Positions 1 through 8,785 of a DNA stretch of 64,000 nucleotides are shown here, in pieces. How positions within the stretch are numbered: the stretch's first letter is position 1; every line of letters starts with the position of its first letter. The DNA is from Galbibacter sp048266365 (lineage in GTDB: Bacteria > Bacteroidota > Bacteroidia > Flavobacteriales > Flavobacteriaceae). Below the pieces are notes generated by a model. The model was not told where the DNA came from and ran no database searches. It saw nothing but the letters and a program-made list of their open reading frames with translations. Made by a program: the position numbers and the translations under genes. Location: the NCBI RefSeq assembly GCF_048266365.1, contig NZ_JBLWZP010000009.1, forward strand, positions 1-64,000. Direction: 5' to 3'.

Positions 1-190
1 ATGTGTTGCGCTATTGCTCATCTAGCTTCAGGTTTAAAACCCAATCCATCGCTATGCGTGGTTGGGTAGTTTATTAAATGCAGTCTTTAACTGCCTTGTT
101 TCGCCATTTTAGATTTGGTTTAAGAATTTTTTGAATCAATTAACTTTTTGTGAATATTGAAGTATCTTTGGTCAAGCAAACTCAGCGTTG
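1..190. other. Window edge and uvrC upstream region
   Basis: No gene can be supported here. A short plus-strand reading frame closes at base 69 and could be the tail of a gene starting outside the window, but 22 codons are too few to identify. A TAnnTTTG-type -7 box (TATCTTTG) lies at 163-170, about 20 bases before the uvrC start, without a well-spaced TTG box upstream (nearest candidates are 12 and 29 bp away). It is a plausible but incomplete uvrC promoter. Confidence 0.4.
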
Positions 191-1993
191 ATGACTAAAG
201 TGCCTATTGACATACAACTTCAGACACTCCCTGACAATCCCGGTATCTACCAGTTTTTAGATAAGGATGGTAAGATTATATATGTTGGGAAGGCTAAAAA
301 TCTAAAGAAAAGAGTAGCTTCTTATTTTCGGCAAAATCACGAATATGGCAAGACTAGAGTCCTTGTCAAGAAAATTTACAATATTGATCACATCGTTGTT
401 CCGACAGAAACTGATGCACTGTTGCTTGAGAATAACCTGATTAAAAAATATCAGCCACGCTACAACGTTCTTCTTAAAGATGATAAGACTTATCCGTGGA
501 TATGTATCAAAAACGAACGATTCCCAAGAATATTCACCACAAGAACCCTAGTTAAAGACGGTTCAGAATACTTTGGTCCATACACTAGTATGAAGACGGT
601 TCGCACCTTACTTGATCTGATTAAGGAGCTCTATAAGATACGAACCTGTTCTTACGATCTTTCCAGAGAAAAAATAACCCAAGGCAGATACAAGGTTTGT
701 TTGGAATATCACCTAGGGAATTGTCTAGGGCCTTGCGAAGGTTTTCAGACCCATACAGATTATCAAGAACAAATTACTGCCGTGAGAGAGATCCTAAAAG
801 GGAACTTTAAGGACTCTATTTATCGGTTTAGAAATAAAATGAATGCCTTGGCTGAGGAAATGAAATTTGAGGAAGCCCATGAGATTAAAGAAAAAATAGA
901 AATTCTAGAAAATTATCAATCCAAATCTACTGTTGTCAATCCTAAAATCAACAATGTGGATGTGTTTTCTGTGGTCAGTGACGAGGAATATGGTTATGTG
1001 AACTTTTTGCAAATCTCACATGGAGCTATTATTCGGGCGCATACCATTGAGATGAAAAAGAAACTCGACGAAAGTGATCGAGAATTATTGGAGCTAGCGA
1101 TTACAGAGCTACGCACGCGATTTAATTCCCTGTCCAAAGAGATCTTAGTTCCTTTTCAAGTCGATGTCGTAAAAGATGTGAAAGTCATCATTCCTAAATT
1201 AGGCGATAAAAAGCGCATACTGGAGCTCTCGGTTCGCAATGCGAAATTATACCGACAAGAGAGGTTCAAACAAATAAAAATTACCGATCCTGATCGGCAT
1301 GTCAATAGGATTATGGCCCAAATGAAGAAAGATCTAAGGTTAGGTGTGGAGCCTAGACATATTGAATGTTTTGACAATTCAAATATTCAAGGTACTAATC
1401 CAGTCGCTGCTTGTGTGGTCTTTAAAGATGGAAAACCTAGCAAGAAGGATTATCGTCATTTCAATATTAAAACTGTGGTAGGTCCTGATGATTTTGCCTC
1501 TATGGAAGAGGTGGTACATCGCCGATATAAACGATTGACTGAACAAGATGAACCCTTACCGCAGTTGATTATAATTGACGGGGGTAAAGGGCAATTGTCC
1601 TCTGCTTTAAAAAGCCTTGATCGCTTGGGAATTCGAGATAAAATCGCTATTATTGGTATAGCAAAACGCTTGGAAGAACTATATTATCCCGGTGACTCCA
1701 TTCCCCTGTACCTCGACAAGAAATCTGAAACGCTTAAAATTATTCAGCAACTTAGAAATGAAGCGCATAGATTTGGGATTACATTTCACCGTCAAAAACG
1801 CAGTAAGTCAGCTATTAATTCTGAACTTATGCAGATCAAAGGGGTTGGAGAAAAGACCACTACCCAGTTGTTGAAAAAATTCAAATCTGTCAAACGAATA
1901 AAGGAAGCCACAAAGAAAGAGATTAGTGATCAAGTAGGAGAGGCAAAGGCAGAAATCATTTATAATACATTACAAAATACATCGAACCTATGA
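191..1993 (+). CDS. uvrC: Excinuclease ABC subunit UvrC
   Basis: UvrC makes the 3' and 5' incisions around bulky DNA lesions after UvrA and UvrB load. The N-terminus shows the GIY-YIG nuclease domain (GIYQF at about residues 18-22, then IYVGKAKNLKKRV). A UVR-type helical segment follows near 200-235, then the RNase H-like endonuclease half (ECFDNSNIQG and IIIDGGKGQL), and a helix-hairpin-helix end (IKGVGEKTTTQLLKKF). At 600 residues it is the usual full length. I start at the ATG at 191; a TTG directly before it at 188 could also be read. The stop overlaps the next start (ATGA), which suggests translational coupling to the patatin gene. Confidence 0.97.
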   Translation: MTKVPIDIQLQTLPDNPGIYQFLDKDGKIIYVGKAKNLKKRVASYFRQNHEYGKTRVLVKKIYNIDHIVVPTETDALLLENNLIKKYQPRYNVLLKDDKTYPWICIKNERFPRIFTTRTLVKDGSEYFGPYTSMKTVRTLLDLIKELYKIRTCSYDLSREKITQGRYKVCLEYHLGNCLGPCEGFQTHTDYQEQITAVREILKGNFKDSIYRFRNKMNALAEEMKFEEAHEIKEKIEILENYQSKSTVVNPKINNVDVFSVVSDEEYGYVNFLQISHGAIIRAHTIEMKKKLDESDRELLELAITELRTRFNSLSKEILVPFQVDVVKDVKVIIPKLGDKKRILELSVRNAKLYRQERFKQIKITDPDRHVNRIMAQMKKDLRLGVEPRHIECFDNSNIQGTNPVAACVVFKDGKPSKKDYRHFNIKTVVGPDDFASMEEVVHRRYKRLTEQDEPLPQLIIIDGGKGQLSSALKSLDRLGIRDKIAIIGIAKRLEELYYPGDSIPLYLDKKSETLKIIQQLRNEAHRFGITFHRQKRSKSAINSELMQIKGVGEKTTTQLLKKFKSVKRIKEATKKEISDQVGEAKAEIIYNTLQNTSNL

Positions 1994-4227
1994 GTATCCA
2001 AAAAATGATAACCTCTATTGTGTTTATAGCCTTAATAGGGATCTTCCAAAGTTATGGGCAAGAGCACAACCCAGATGATCCAAAGGTCGGTTTGGTTTTA
2101 AGTGGGGGCGGAGCCAAAGGTCTTGCTCATATTGGAGCCTTAAAAGCCATTGAGGAGGCTGGGATTCGTGTTGATTATATTGGAGGAACAAGTATGGGGG
2201 CAATTGTCGGTTCCCTATACGCTGCCGGTTATTCCGCTAAGCAGTTGGATTCTATCTTCAGGGTCACAAACTTTGATATCCTTTTACAGGATCAGATTCC
2301 GAGAAGTTCCATGTCATTTTATGAAAAGCGTAATTATGAAACCTATATCGGAGCATTACCTTTTGATGATTTTAAAGTATCGCTTCCAACCTCACTCTCC
2401 AAAGGACAAAACCTTTATAACCTCCTAACAAGATTGTTCTTCAACGTAGAAGGGATAAACGATTTTAATGAACTTCCTATACCCTTCTTTTGTATGGCTA
2501 CAGATGTGGAGACAGGTGAACCCATTAAAATTGATCAAGGGTATCTTCCAAAAGCAGTAGCGGCCAGCGCGGCTATTCCTTCCTTTTTTGAACCTGTACT
2601 ATATCAAGACAGGGTTTTAGTTGATGGAGGTGTGGTCAACAACTATCCCGTTGATGAGGTGATCGACATGGGAGCAGATATCATTATCGGTGTTGATGTG
2701 CAGGATTCTCTACTTAAGAGAGATAAGTTAAAATCGGCAACTGATGTGTTGGTGCAAATCAATTATTACAACACCATCAACGCCATGGGAGAGAAATTGA
2801 AAAAGACCGATTTACATATCAAACCGGATATTGAAGGTTTTGACATATTGTCTTTCGGAAAGGGAAAGGAGATTATTCAAAGTGGTTATCAGGCTGCTAT
2901 AAACCAGCTGAATACCTTAGACAGTATTGCGGATTTGCAAATCTTAAAGCCAACTCCAAGGAAACCCGAAAAAGTCAAGGACAGCTTTTTGATCAGCAAA
3001 TTAGCTCTTGAAGGAAACGACAAATACACCAGAGCATATTTAAAAGGAAAGCTTCGCTATACCACTGAGCAATACACCACTTTTCAAGAAATTGAAACGG
3101 GCATGAGCAATTTGGCTGCGACGGATAACTTCCGCAGTGTACGTTATGAGTTTCATCCCATGGATGAAGGTTATGAGATGGTTGTTCCGGTTGTGGAAAA
3201 GAAAAATGATATGCTTTTGAAGTTTGGCTTGCATTACGATGGTCTATACAAAACAGCGGGTTTGATCAACCTCACCCGTAAACATTTGCTTTTTGATGAT
3301 GATGTCGCCTATTTTGACTTTATACTGGGTGATAACATCCGCTATAATTTTCATTATTATCTAGACAAAGGATTCTATTGGAGTTTCGGGGTTAAATCAA
3401 GACTCAATACCTTTGATAAGGATGTGAGTTACAAAATGATGAATGAAGAGCTTGAGGTTATTTATCCTGACCTGAATCGCTTGGATATTGAAATGTTCGA
3501 TTTGACCAACCAAATATACATGCAGACGGTTTGGAAGGAGGAATTCACATTCGGTATTGGATTAGAACACAAGCTTATCGAGATTGATTCCAAAACGGTA
3601 GCAGTGGAGGGTGGAGATGAGTTAGAATTAGAAAAAGGCAATTTCTTTAGCAGTTACGGCTATGTGCGTTTTGATAGCCTTGATGATAAATACTTCCCGT
3701 CAAAAGGCTTTCTTTTCGATGGTGATTTCCATTGGATTGTTATGCAAAGTGGATATGAAGGAGATTTTTCCCCTTACTCCATAGCGAAAGCTAAAATGGG
3801 ATTTGCGGTACCGATAGCTACCAATGTATCCTTTAATATGTTTACCGAAGGAGGATTCCACCTGGGGAATTCAGAAGTGGAATCTTTAAAGTTTATCCTC
3901 GGTGGTTGGGGGAATGACTTTATCAACAATATCACACCGTTCTTAGGTTATGACTTCGTAAGTTTTGGTGGAAAAGGTTATGTAAAAGCAACATTTAATG
4001 CGGATTGGGAATTCTTTAAAAATAACCACCTCAATCTAACGGCTAATTTTGCGAATGCCGGCGATGAGATATTCGAGTCAGGAGAATGGTTTACCCTACC
4101 TGATTATACCGGGTATTCCGTGGGTTATGGTTATGAATCAATTATCGGACCTATACAGGCAAAATTCAATTGGTCGCCAGAGGTGAATGAGAAATTCTTA
4201 ACTTTCAGTGTAGGATATTGGTTTTAA
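1990..4227 (+). CDS. Patatin-like phospholipase with C-terminal outer-membrane barrel
   Basis: A secreted patatin-family lipid hydrolase fused to a membrane barrel. A signal peptide (residues 1-24, ending SYGQ) precedes the patatin fold: oxyanion loop SGGGAKG at 38-44, nucleophile Ser68 in GTSMG, and catalytic Asp212 in VDGG. From about residue 325 a POTRA-like segment leads into a long beta-rich region with many aromatic alternating strands, ending in GYWF, as expected of a BamA/FplA-like barrel. This is the layout of type Vd (PlpD/FplA-type) patatin outer-membrane proteins, so the enzyme is probably shown at or passed through the outer membrane. It overlaps uvrC by 4 bases; the functional link to repair is unknown. 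Confidence 0.9.
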   Translation: MSIQKMITSIVFIALIGIFQSYGQEHNPDDPKVGLVLSGGGAKGLAHIGALKAIEEAGIRVDYIGGTSMGAIVGSLYAAGYSAKQLDSIFRVTNFDILLQDQIPRSSMSFYEKRNYETYIGALPFDDFKVSLPTSLSKGQNLYNLLTRLFFNVEGINDFNELPIPFFCMATDVETGEPIKIDQGYLPKAVAASAAIPSFFEPVLYQDRVLVDGGVVNNYPVDEVIDMGADIIIGVDVQDSLLKRDKLKSATDVLVQINYYNTINAMGEKLKKTDLHIKPDIEGFDILSFGKGKEIIQSGYQAAINQLNTLDSIADLQILKPTPRKPEKVKDSFLISKLALEGNDKYTRAYLKGKLRYTTEQYTTFQEIETGMSNLAATDNFRSVRYEFHPMDEGYEMVVPVVEKKNDMLLKFGLHYDGLYKTAGLINLTRKHLLFDDDVAYFDFILGDNIRYNFHYYLDKGFYWSFGVKSRLNTFDKDVSYKMMNEELEVIYPDLNRLDIEMFDLTNQIYMQTVWKEEFTFGIGLEHKLIEIDSKTVAVEGGDELELEKGNFFSSYGYVRFDSLDDKYFPSKGFLFDGDFHWIVMQSGYEGDFSPYSIAKAKMGFAVPIATNVSFNMFTEGGFHLGNSEVESLKFILGGWGNDFINNITPFLGYDFVSFGGKGYVKATFNADWEFFKNNHLNLTANFANAGDEIFESGEWFTLPDYTGYSVGYGYESIIGPIQAKFNWSPEVNEKFLTFSVGYWF

Positions 4228-4235
4228 GATAATTT

Positions 4236-4269
4236 TTGATAATTTCTTGGTAAATTATTGCGATATTTG
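4236..4269 (+). promoter_or_regulatory. Candidate promoter of hmgA
   Basis: TTG at 4236-4238 and GATATTTG at 4262-4269 are separated by 23 bases. The -7 box differs from TAnnTTTG at its first base. The predicted transcript start lies about 15-20 bases before the ATG at 4292, which supports that start over the TTG codon at 4247. Confidence 0.35.
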
Positions 4270-4291
4270 TAATAATTCAAACGTTTGCGTT

Positions 4292-5449
4292 ATGCCTTTT
4301 TATCATAAATTAGGGGAAATACCACATAAACGACATACTGCCTTTAGGAAGCAGGATGGGAGTCTATATTATGAACAACTTTTTGGAACGGTTGGGTTTG
4401 AAGGGATGTCTTCTATTCTGTATCATATCCATCGCCCGACACAGGTAAAACATATTGGTACTCCAGTTGATGTAGCGCCAAAGGTTGCTGTTAAAAACAA
4501 TATTAAATCCTATTGTTTTCAAGGCTTTAAGGTTGTCCCAAAGGATGATTACCTGGAGAGTCGAACGCCTGTACTAACCAATGCAAATTGTACTATTGAA
4601 TTGGCAGCACCTAGAAAATCAACTGAAGACTACTTCTATAAAAACGCTGATGCAGATGAACTTGTTTTTGTGCATCAAGGTAAAGGGAAGTTAAGATCCC
4701 AATTGGGTAATCTCGATTTTGGTCCTGGTGATTATTTGGTTATTCCACGCGGTACGATTTATAAGATGGATTTTGAAACCCAAGATAATCGGTTGTTTAT
4801 TATAGAGTCTAATCGCCCTATTTATACTCCAAAACGATATCGAAACTGGTTTGGTCAACTTTTAGAACACTCTCCTTATTGTGAAAGAGATATCCGAAGA
4901 CCTTATGAAATAGAGCATTATGACCAGAAGGGTGAATTTGTCATAAAAATTAAAAAAGAGCAATCCCTGTTCAATGTAGTATATGCTACCCATCCTTTTG
5001 ATGTGGTAGGTTATGATGGGTATAATTTCCCTTACGCTTTAAGTATACATGATTTTGAACCTATAACAGGAAGGGTTCATCAGCCGCCACCTGTTCATCA
5101 GACTTTTGAGACTGATGCCTTTGTGGTTTGTAGTTTTGTTCCTAGGTTATATGATTATCATCCCGAAGCTATTCCAGCACCCTACAATCATAGTAATATA
5201 GATTCGGATGAGGTGTTGTACTATGTCGATGGTGATTTTATGAGTAGGAATCATATTGAAAAGGGTTACATTACTTTACACCCGGCCGGAATTCCACACG
5301 GACCGCATCCTGGTGCAGTGGAGCGCAGCATTGGTGCAAAAGAAACACAGGAGTTAGCCGTTATGGTGGATACTTTTAAGCCTTTGCGGATTACGCAGCA
5401 AGCTTTGGATATCTCCGATGGCACCTATCATAAATCATGGTTGGAATAA
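4292..5449 (+). CDS. hmgA: Homogentisate 1,2-dioxygenase
   Basis: Opens the ring of homogentisate to maleylacetoacetate in tyrosine and phenylalanine breakdown, in the cytoplasm, with a non-haem Fe(II). The protein begins MPFYHKLGEIPHKRH, typical of the bacterial family, and carries the cupin metal region near the C-terminus (HQPPPVHQTFE, then HPAGIPHGPHPGA). The length of 385 residues is normal for the short bacterial form. I chose the ATG at 4292; the frame stays open back to a TTG at 4247, but the added residues do not fit the family start. The hpd gene follows 112 bases downstream on the same strand, giving two consecutive pathway steps. Confidence 0.95.
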   Translation: MPFYHKLGEIPHKRHTAFRKQDGSLYYEQLFGTVGFEGMSSILYHIHRPTQVKHIGTPVDVAPKVAVKNNIKSYCFQGFKVVPKDDYLESRTPVLTNANCTIELAAPRKSTEDYFYKNADADELVFVHQGKGKLRSQLGNLDFGPGDYLVIPRGTIYKMDFETQDNRLFIIESNRPIYTPKRYRNWFGQLLEHSPYCERDIRRPYEIEHYDQKGEFVIKIKKEQSLFNVVYATHPFDVVGYDGYNFPYALSIHDFEPITGRVHQPPPVHQTFETDAFVVCSFVPRLYDYHPEAIPAPYNHSNIDSDEVLYYVDGDFMSRNHIEKGYITLHPAGIPHGPHPGAVERSIGAKETQELAVMVDTFKPLRITQQALDISDGTYHKSWLE

Positions 5450-5561
5450 TGGTATTGAATTGTAGTGTGCATATCGGTGAACAGCTTAGAGCGATGTGGT
5501 AAGTGAGATTTCTTGTTTTGTGGAGATTAGAATGTTTATTTAACCGTTTAAACTTTTAGAA

Positions 5562-6701
5562 ATGTCAATTGATACAACATCTTTAAAATTAAAAAAAGAA
5601 GTGGAACAGGCTGCTGATTTTTTACCACTTCTTGGAACAGACTATGTAGAATTATATGTTGGTAATGCCAAACAGTCTGCCTTGTATTATCAGTCTGCCT
5701 GGGGTTTTCAACCCCTAGCCTACTCGGGCCTAGAAACCGGCAGTAAGGATAGTGCCTCATATGTGCTACAGCAAGATAAAATTCGATTGGTTCTTACCTC
5801 GCCTTTAAAAGAAGGAGGGCCGATCAATAGACACATTGATAAGCATGGTGATGGGGTCAAGGTCGTAGCACTTTGGGTAGATGATGCAACAAAGAGTTAC
5901 CAAGAAACCGTCAAAAGGGGCGCCCGTAGTTATATGGAACCTAAGAAAATAGCGGATGAAAATGGCGAAGTGGTACTCTCGGGAATTCATACTTACGGAG
6001 AGACTGTACATATCTTTGTAGAGCGCAAGAATTACCACGGTGCTTTTATGCCAGGGTTTAAAACTTGGAACCCATCTTATAGAGCCGAAGAAACTGGTTT
6101 GAAATACATAGATCACATGGTCGGGAATGTCGGATGGAATGAAATGCGAAAGTGGTGTGACTTTTATGCCGAAGTGATGGGCTTTGCACAATTGGTCTCC
6201 TTTGACGATAAGGATATCTCTACAGACTACACTGCCTTGATGAGTAAGGTGATGAGTAATGGGAATGGTCGAATAAAATTTCCTATTAATGAACCGGCGG
6301 AAGGGAAGAAGAAATCTCAGATTGAAGAATATATAGAGTTTTACAATGGTGCAGGAGTGCAACATATTGCCTTGGCAACAGATAATATTATAGCAACCGT
6401 TAAGAAGCTAAAACGTAGAGGAGTAGAGTTTTTAAAGGTACCCTCAACGTATTACGATACTGTTTTGGATAGAGTAGGACAAATCGATGAAGATTTGGAA
6501 CCTTTAAAGGAATTAGGAATTCTTATTGATCGCGATGATGAAGGTTACTTATTACAGCTGTTTACCAAACCGGTTTTAGACCGTCCTACCATGTTTTTTG
6601 AAATAATTCAGAGAAAAGGAGCTAAATCTTTTGGAAAAGGAAATTTTAAAGCCCTTTTTGAGGCAATCGAAAGGGAACAAAAGTTACGAGGTACATTATA
6701 A
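5562..6701 (+). CDS. hppD: 4-hydroxyphenylpyruvate dioxygenase
   Basis: Converts 4-hydroxyphenylpyruvate to homogentisate, the substrate of the upstream gene product. Two vicinal-oxygen-chelate modules are visible, one starting near TDYVELYVGNAKQSALYY and one near IDHMVGNVGWNEM. The Fe(II) ligands expected in this family are seen as His in YIDHMVGNV, His in GVQHIALATDN, and Glu in FFEIIQRKGA close to the C-terminus. Length 379 is normal. The start at 5562 follows the A-rich stretch usual in this genome. No maleylacetoacetate isomerase or fumarylacetoacetase is present in the window, so the end of the pathway must be encoded elsewhere. Confidence 0.95.
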   Translation: MSIDTTSLKLKKEVEQAADFLPLLGTDYVELYVGNAKQSALYYQSAWGFQPLAYSGLETGSKDSASYVLQQDKIRLVLTSPLKEGGPINRHIDKHGDGVKVVALWVDDATKSYQETVKRGARSYMEPKKIADENGEVVLSGIHTYGETVHIFVERKNYHGAFMPGFKTWNPSYRAEETGLKYIDHMVGNVGWNEMRKWCDFYAEVMGFAQLVSFDDKDISTDYTALMSKVMSNGNGRIKFPINEPAEGKKKSQIEEYIEFYNGAGVQHIALATDNIIATVKKLKRRGVEFLKVPSTYYDTVLDRVGQIDEDLEPLKELGILIDRDDEGYLLQLFTKPVLDRPTMFFEIIQRKGAKSFGKGNFKALFEAIEREQKLRGTL

Positions 6702-6787
6702 ACAAGCTTTTTTATTGATAATTCGATAATTAGTAACGAAACATATTGAATTCTTAGTGTTAAAAAAGTTAAACTTGTTTTATGTGC

Positions 6788-6817
6788 TTGCATAACATAA
6801 CTTATATATTAACTTTG
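6788..6817 (+). promoter_or_regulatory. Strong flavobacterial promoter of a small transcript
   Basis: TTG at 6788-6790 and TAACTTTG at 6810-6817 match the Bacteroidota consensus exactly, with 19 bases between. Transcription should start near 6821-6824. No gene begins within 200 bases, and a terminator lies about 75 bases downstream, so the promoter appears to serve the RNA annotated next. Confidence 0.65.
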
Positions 6818-6821
6818 CGCT

Positions 6822-6921
6822 CGCAAATGGGGTGGTGCCCATTGCAGACTTTAAGTAAAGTTTTCATAATTTAAAGTTTTGGTTGGTTAATGAAAAAAAC
6901 TCGGCTTCGGTCGAGTTTTTT
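6822..6921 (+). ncRNA. Putative small RNA or terminated leader, about 100 nt
   Basis: The segment lies between a consensus promoter and a strong intrinsic terminator. It can form a first hairpin from 823-831 with 838-845 of this kilobase (6823-6831/6838-6845: eight pairs, one bulged A, six-base loop). A second stem pairs 6848-6854 with 6871-6877, or alternatively 6848-6852 with 6857-6861, so two mutually exclusive folds exist. The third is the terminator. I cannot assign it to a known RNA family. It is either a free small RNA or the leader of the operon beginning at 7025, read through only when termination fails. Confidence 0.5.
6893..6921 (+). terminator. Intrinsic terminator with TTCG tetraloop
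   Basis: The stem 6899-6905/6910-6916 has seven pairs (one G-T) closing a TTCG loop. Seven A bases precede it and a T run (6916-6921) follows it, so it could work in both directions. Confidence 0.85.
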
Positions 6922-7024
6922 GCTTTGGTAGTAATTTAACTTTTTTGGAACAGTAATTGATATTTCCAAGAAAGTAACTCGTAATGTAATTGATTTTGTT
7001 ATTTTTACGGTAATAATTAAAACT

Positions 7025-7816
7025 ATGAGGAAGTTTTTATTAGCCCTAAGTGTGTTTTGGCTTTCTGCTTTTACAAGCCAAGGGACAGACTATGAAGACG
7101 CTAGCACATTTCAATCAGGTGAATGGTTCAAGTTTAGAATCCATTACGGCTGGTTTAATGCCAGTTTTGCAACCCTAGAATTAAGGGATGAGACTTTGAA
7201 TGGCAAAGATGTTTTCCACGTTATCGGATATGGGAAAACCACTGGGCTCGCAAGTGTGTTTTTTAAAGTAGAAGATAATTACGAAAGTTATTTCGATAAG
7301 AGGACTGGACAGCCCTATAAGTTTATTCGTAAAATAGATGAAGGGGGTCATACTAAGGACGTTGAAATCAACTTTGATTATACTAATAATAAGGCAACTT
7401 TAATCGATCACAAAAACAATCGTAAGCAAACCTTTAAAATACAAGATGACATCCAGGATTTACTTTCTGCGTTTTATTACTTGAGAGAAAATTGGGATAT
7501 CAAAAGTTTAAAGGAGGGAGACGAGCATATCTCTAATATGCTTTTTGATGATGATGGGGTTTATAAGTTTAAGCTTAAATTTCTTGGTAGAGAAACGATT
7601 AAAACTAAGTTTGGACAAGTAAAATGTCTTAAATTTAGACCTTATGTACAATCGGGTAGGATTTTCGAGGAAGATGAAAGTCTTACGCTATGGGTTTCGG
7701 ATGATGCCAATAAAATTCCAATTCGGGTTAAGGCAGATATTTTAGTAGGATCCATAAAAGCGGATTTGGATGCATTTAAAGGGTTAAAACATCAGTTTAA
7801 AATTCATATGAACTAG
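7025..7816 (+). CDS. DUF3108 domain-containing secreted protein
   Basis: A 263-residue exported protein of the DUF3108 family, common in flavobacteria and of unknown function. It starts with a signal peptide (MRKFLLALSVFWLSAFTSQG) and continues with a beta-rich body containing the family-like openings GEWFKFRIHYGWFNASFATLE and, further on, KFGQVKCLKFRPYV and LWVSDDANKIPIRVKA. The tryptophan dioxygenase gene begins 3 bases after its stop, so the two are co-transcribed. The family is predicted to be periplasmic or envelope-associated. Its link to aromatic amino-acid breakdown is only one of position. The terminated RNA at 6.82-6.92 kb lies 100 bases upstream. Confidence 0.85.
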   Translation: MRKFLLALSVFWLSAFTSQGTDYEDASTFQSGEWFKFRIHYGWFNASFATLELRDETLNGKDVFHVIGYGKTTGLASVFFKVEDNYESYFDKRTGQPYKFIRKIDEGGHTKDVEINFDYTNNKATLIDHKNNRKQTFKIQDDIQDLLSAFYYLRENWDIKSLKEGDEHISNMLFDDDGVYKFKLKFLGRETIKTKFGQVKCLKFRPYVQSGRIFEEDESLTLWVSDDANKIPIRVKADILVGSIKADLDAFKGLKHQFKIHMN

Positions 7817-7819
7817 TTC

Positions 7820-8785
7820 ATGGCTATAAGTACGGACATCGAGAGACAGGTTGATCAATTAGAAGAAAAATATAAAAATTCTGGACAAGACTTGAGTTCC
7901 TATCTCGATGGCTTGTTATATGCTAAATATCTGACCTATTGGGATTATATCCATTTGGATACCCTATTGAGTTTACAGATCACAAGAACGCATTTTCCGG
8001 ATGAGACTATTTTTATCAGCTACCACCAGATTACTGAATTGTACTTTAAGCTCATCATCCATGAACAAAAGCAAATCATTGATGATAAACAGCATAACGC
8101 TGAGTTTTTAATTCAAAAAATGGAACGCATCAACAGCTACTATAAAATCATGATAAATTCCTTTAGGGTCATGATTAACGGGCTGGATCGTGAACAATTT
8201 TTAAAGTATAGAATGACCTTACTTCCTGCCAGCGGATTCCAATCTGCTCAGTTTAGGATGATCGAATTGTATGCTACTCCTCTATATAATTTGCTCGCTC
8301 CTTTGGAGAAGGGCAATTTTTCTGTAAATTCTTCGTTGGATGAATTATACGAGAATATTTATTGGAAAAAAGGTGCCATAGATCATAGTACTGGTGAGAA
8401 GACCTTGACACTGAAACAATTTGAATATCGGTATACACCGCGGTTTATGAGAATTGCTAAGGAAGTTCAAGGCGGGACGATTTATGATAAGTTTTTAAAA
8501 CTACCCGCGGAAGTGAAAGAAAATGAACTATTGATAGATGTCATGCGCCAACTGGATGTGAATGCCAATGTGAATTGGAATTTAATGCATATGGGCGTTG
8601 CCTATAAACACTTAAGCAAAAATGAACTCACTATAGATTCCACCGGCGGAACCAATTGGAAGGAATTTCTACCGCCCAGTTTTCAGAAAATCATCTTTTT
8701 TCCTGAAATTTGGAGCGAAGAAGAGAAAGCCGACTGGGGAAAGCAGTGGGTGGAGCATATGTTTAACCCTCAAACGAAAAATTAA
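7820..8785 (+). CDS. kynA: Tryptophan 2,3-dioxygenase
   Basis: Haem dioxygenase that opens the indole ring of L-tryptophan to N-formylkynurenine, the first step of the kynurenine route. Family landmarks are LTYWDYIHLDTLLSLQ near the N-terminus, the substrate-pocket stretch ISYHQITELYFKLIIHE, PASGFQSAQFRMIE, and the proximal haem His region VNWNLMHMGVAYKHL. Length 321 is near normal. It is packed between DUF3108 (3 bases upstream) and the M23 peptidase gene (start directly after the stop), indicating one transcript. A cyclase-fold protein at 26.2 kb is a candidate formamidase but is not adjacent. Confidence 0.93.
   Translation: MAISTDIERQVDQLEEKYKNSGQDLSSYLDGLLYAKYLTYWDYIHLDTLLSLQITRTHFPDETIFISYHQITELYFKLIIHEQKQIIDDKQHNAEFLIQKMERINSYYKIMINSFRVMINGLDREQFLKYRMTLLPASGFQSAQFRMIELYATPLYNLLAPLEKGNFSVNSSLDELYENIYWKKGAIDHSTGEKTLTLKQFEYRYTPRFMRIAKEVQGGTIYDKFLKLPAEVKENELLIDVMRQLDVNANVNWNLMHMGVAYKHLSKNELTIDSTGGTNWKEFLPPSFQKIIFFPEIWSEEEKADWGKQWVEHMFNPQTKN

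Noticed and set aside
1..69. End of an upstream gene
   Set aside because: Only 22 codons are visible and they match nothing I can name; kept as unassigned edge.
5805..6365. 186-codon minus-strand frame opposite hppD
   Set aside because: It lies entirely within a certain gene, and its residue composition is that of an antisense shadow.
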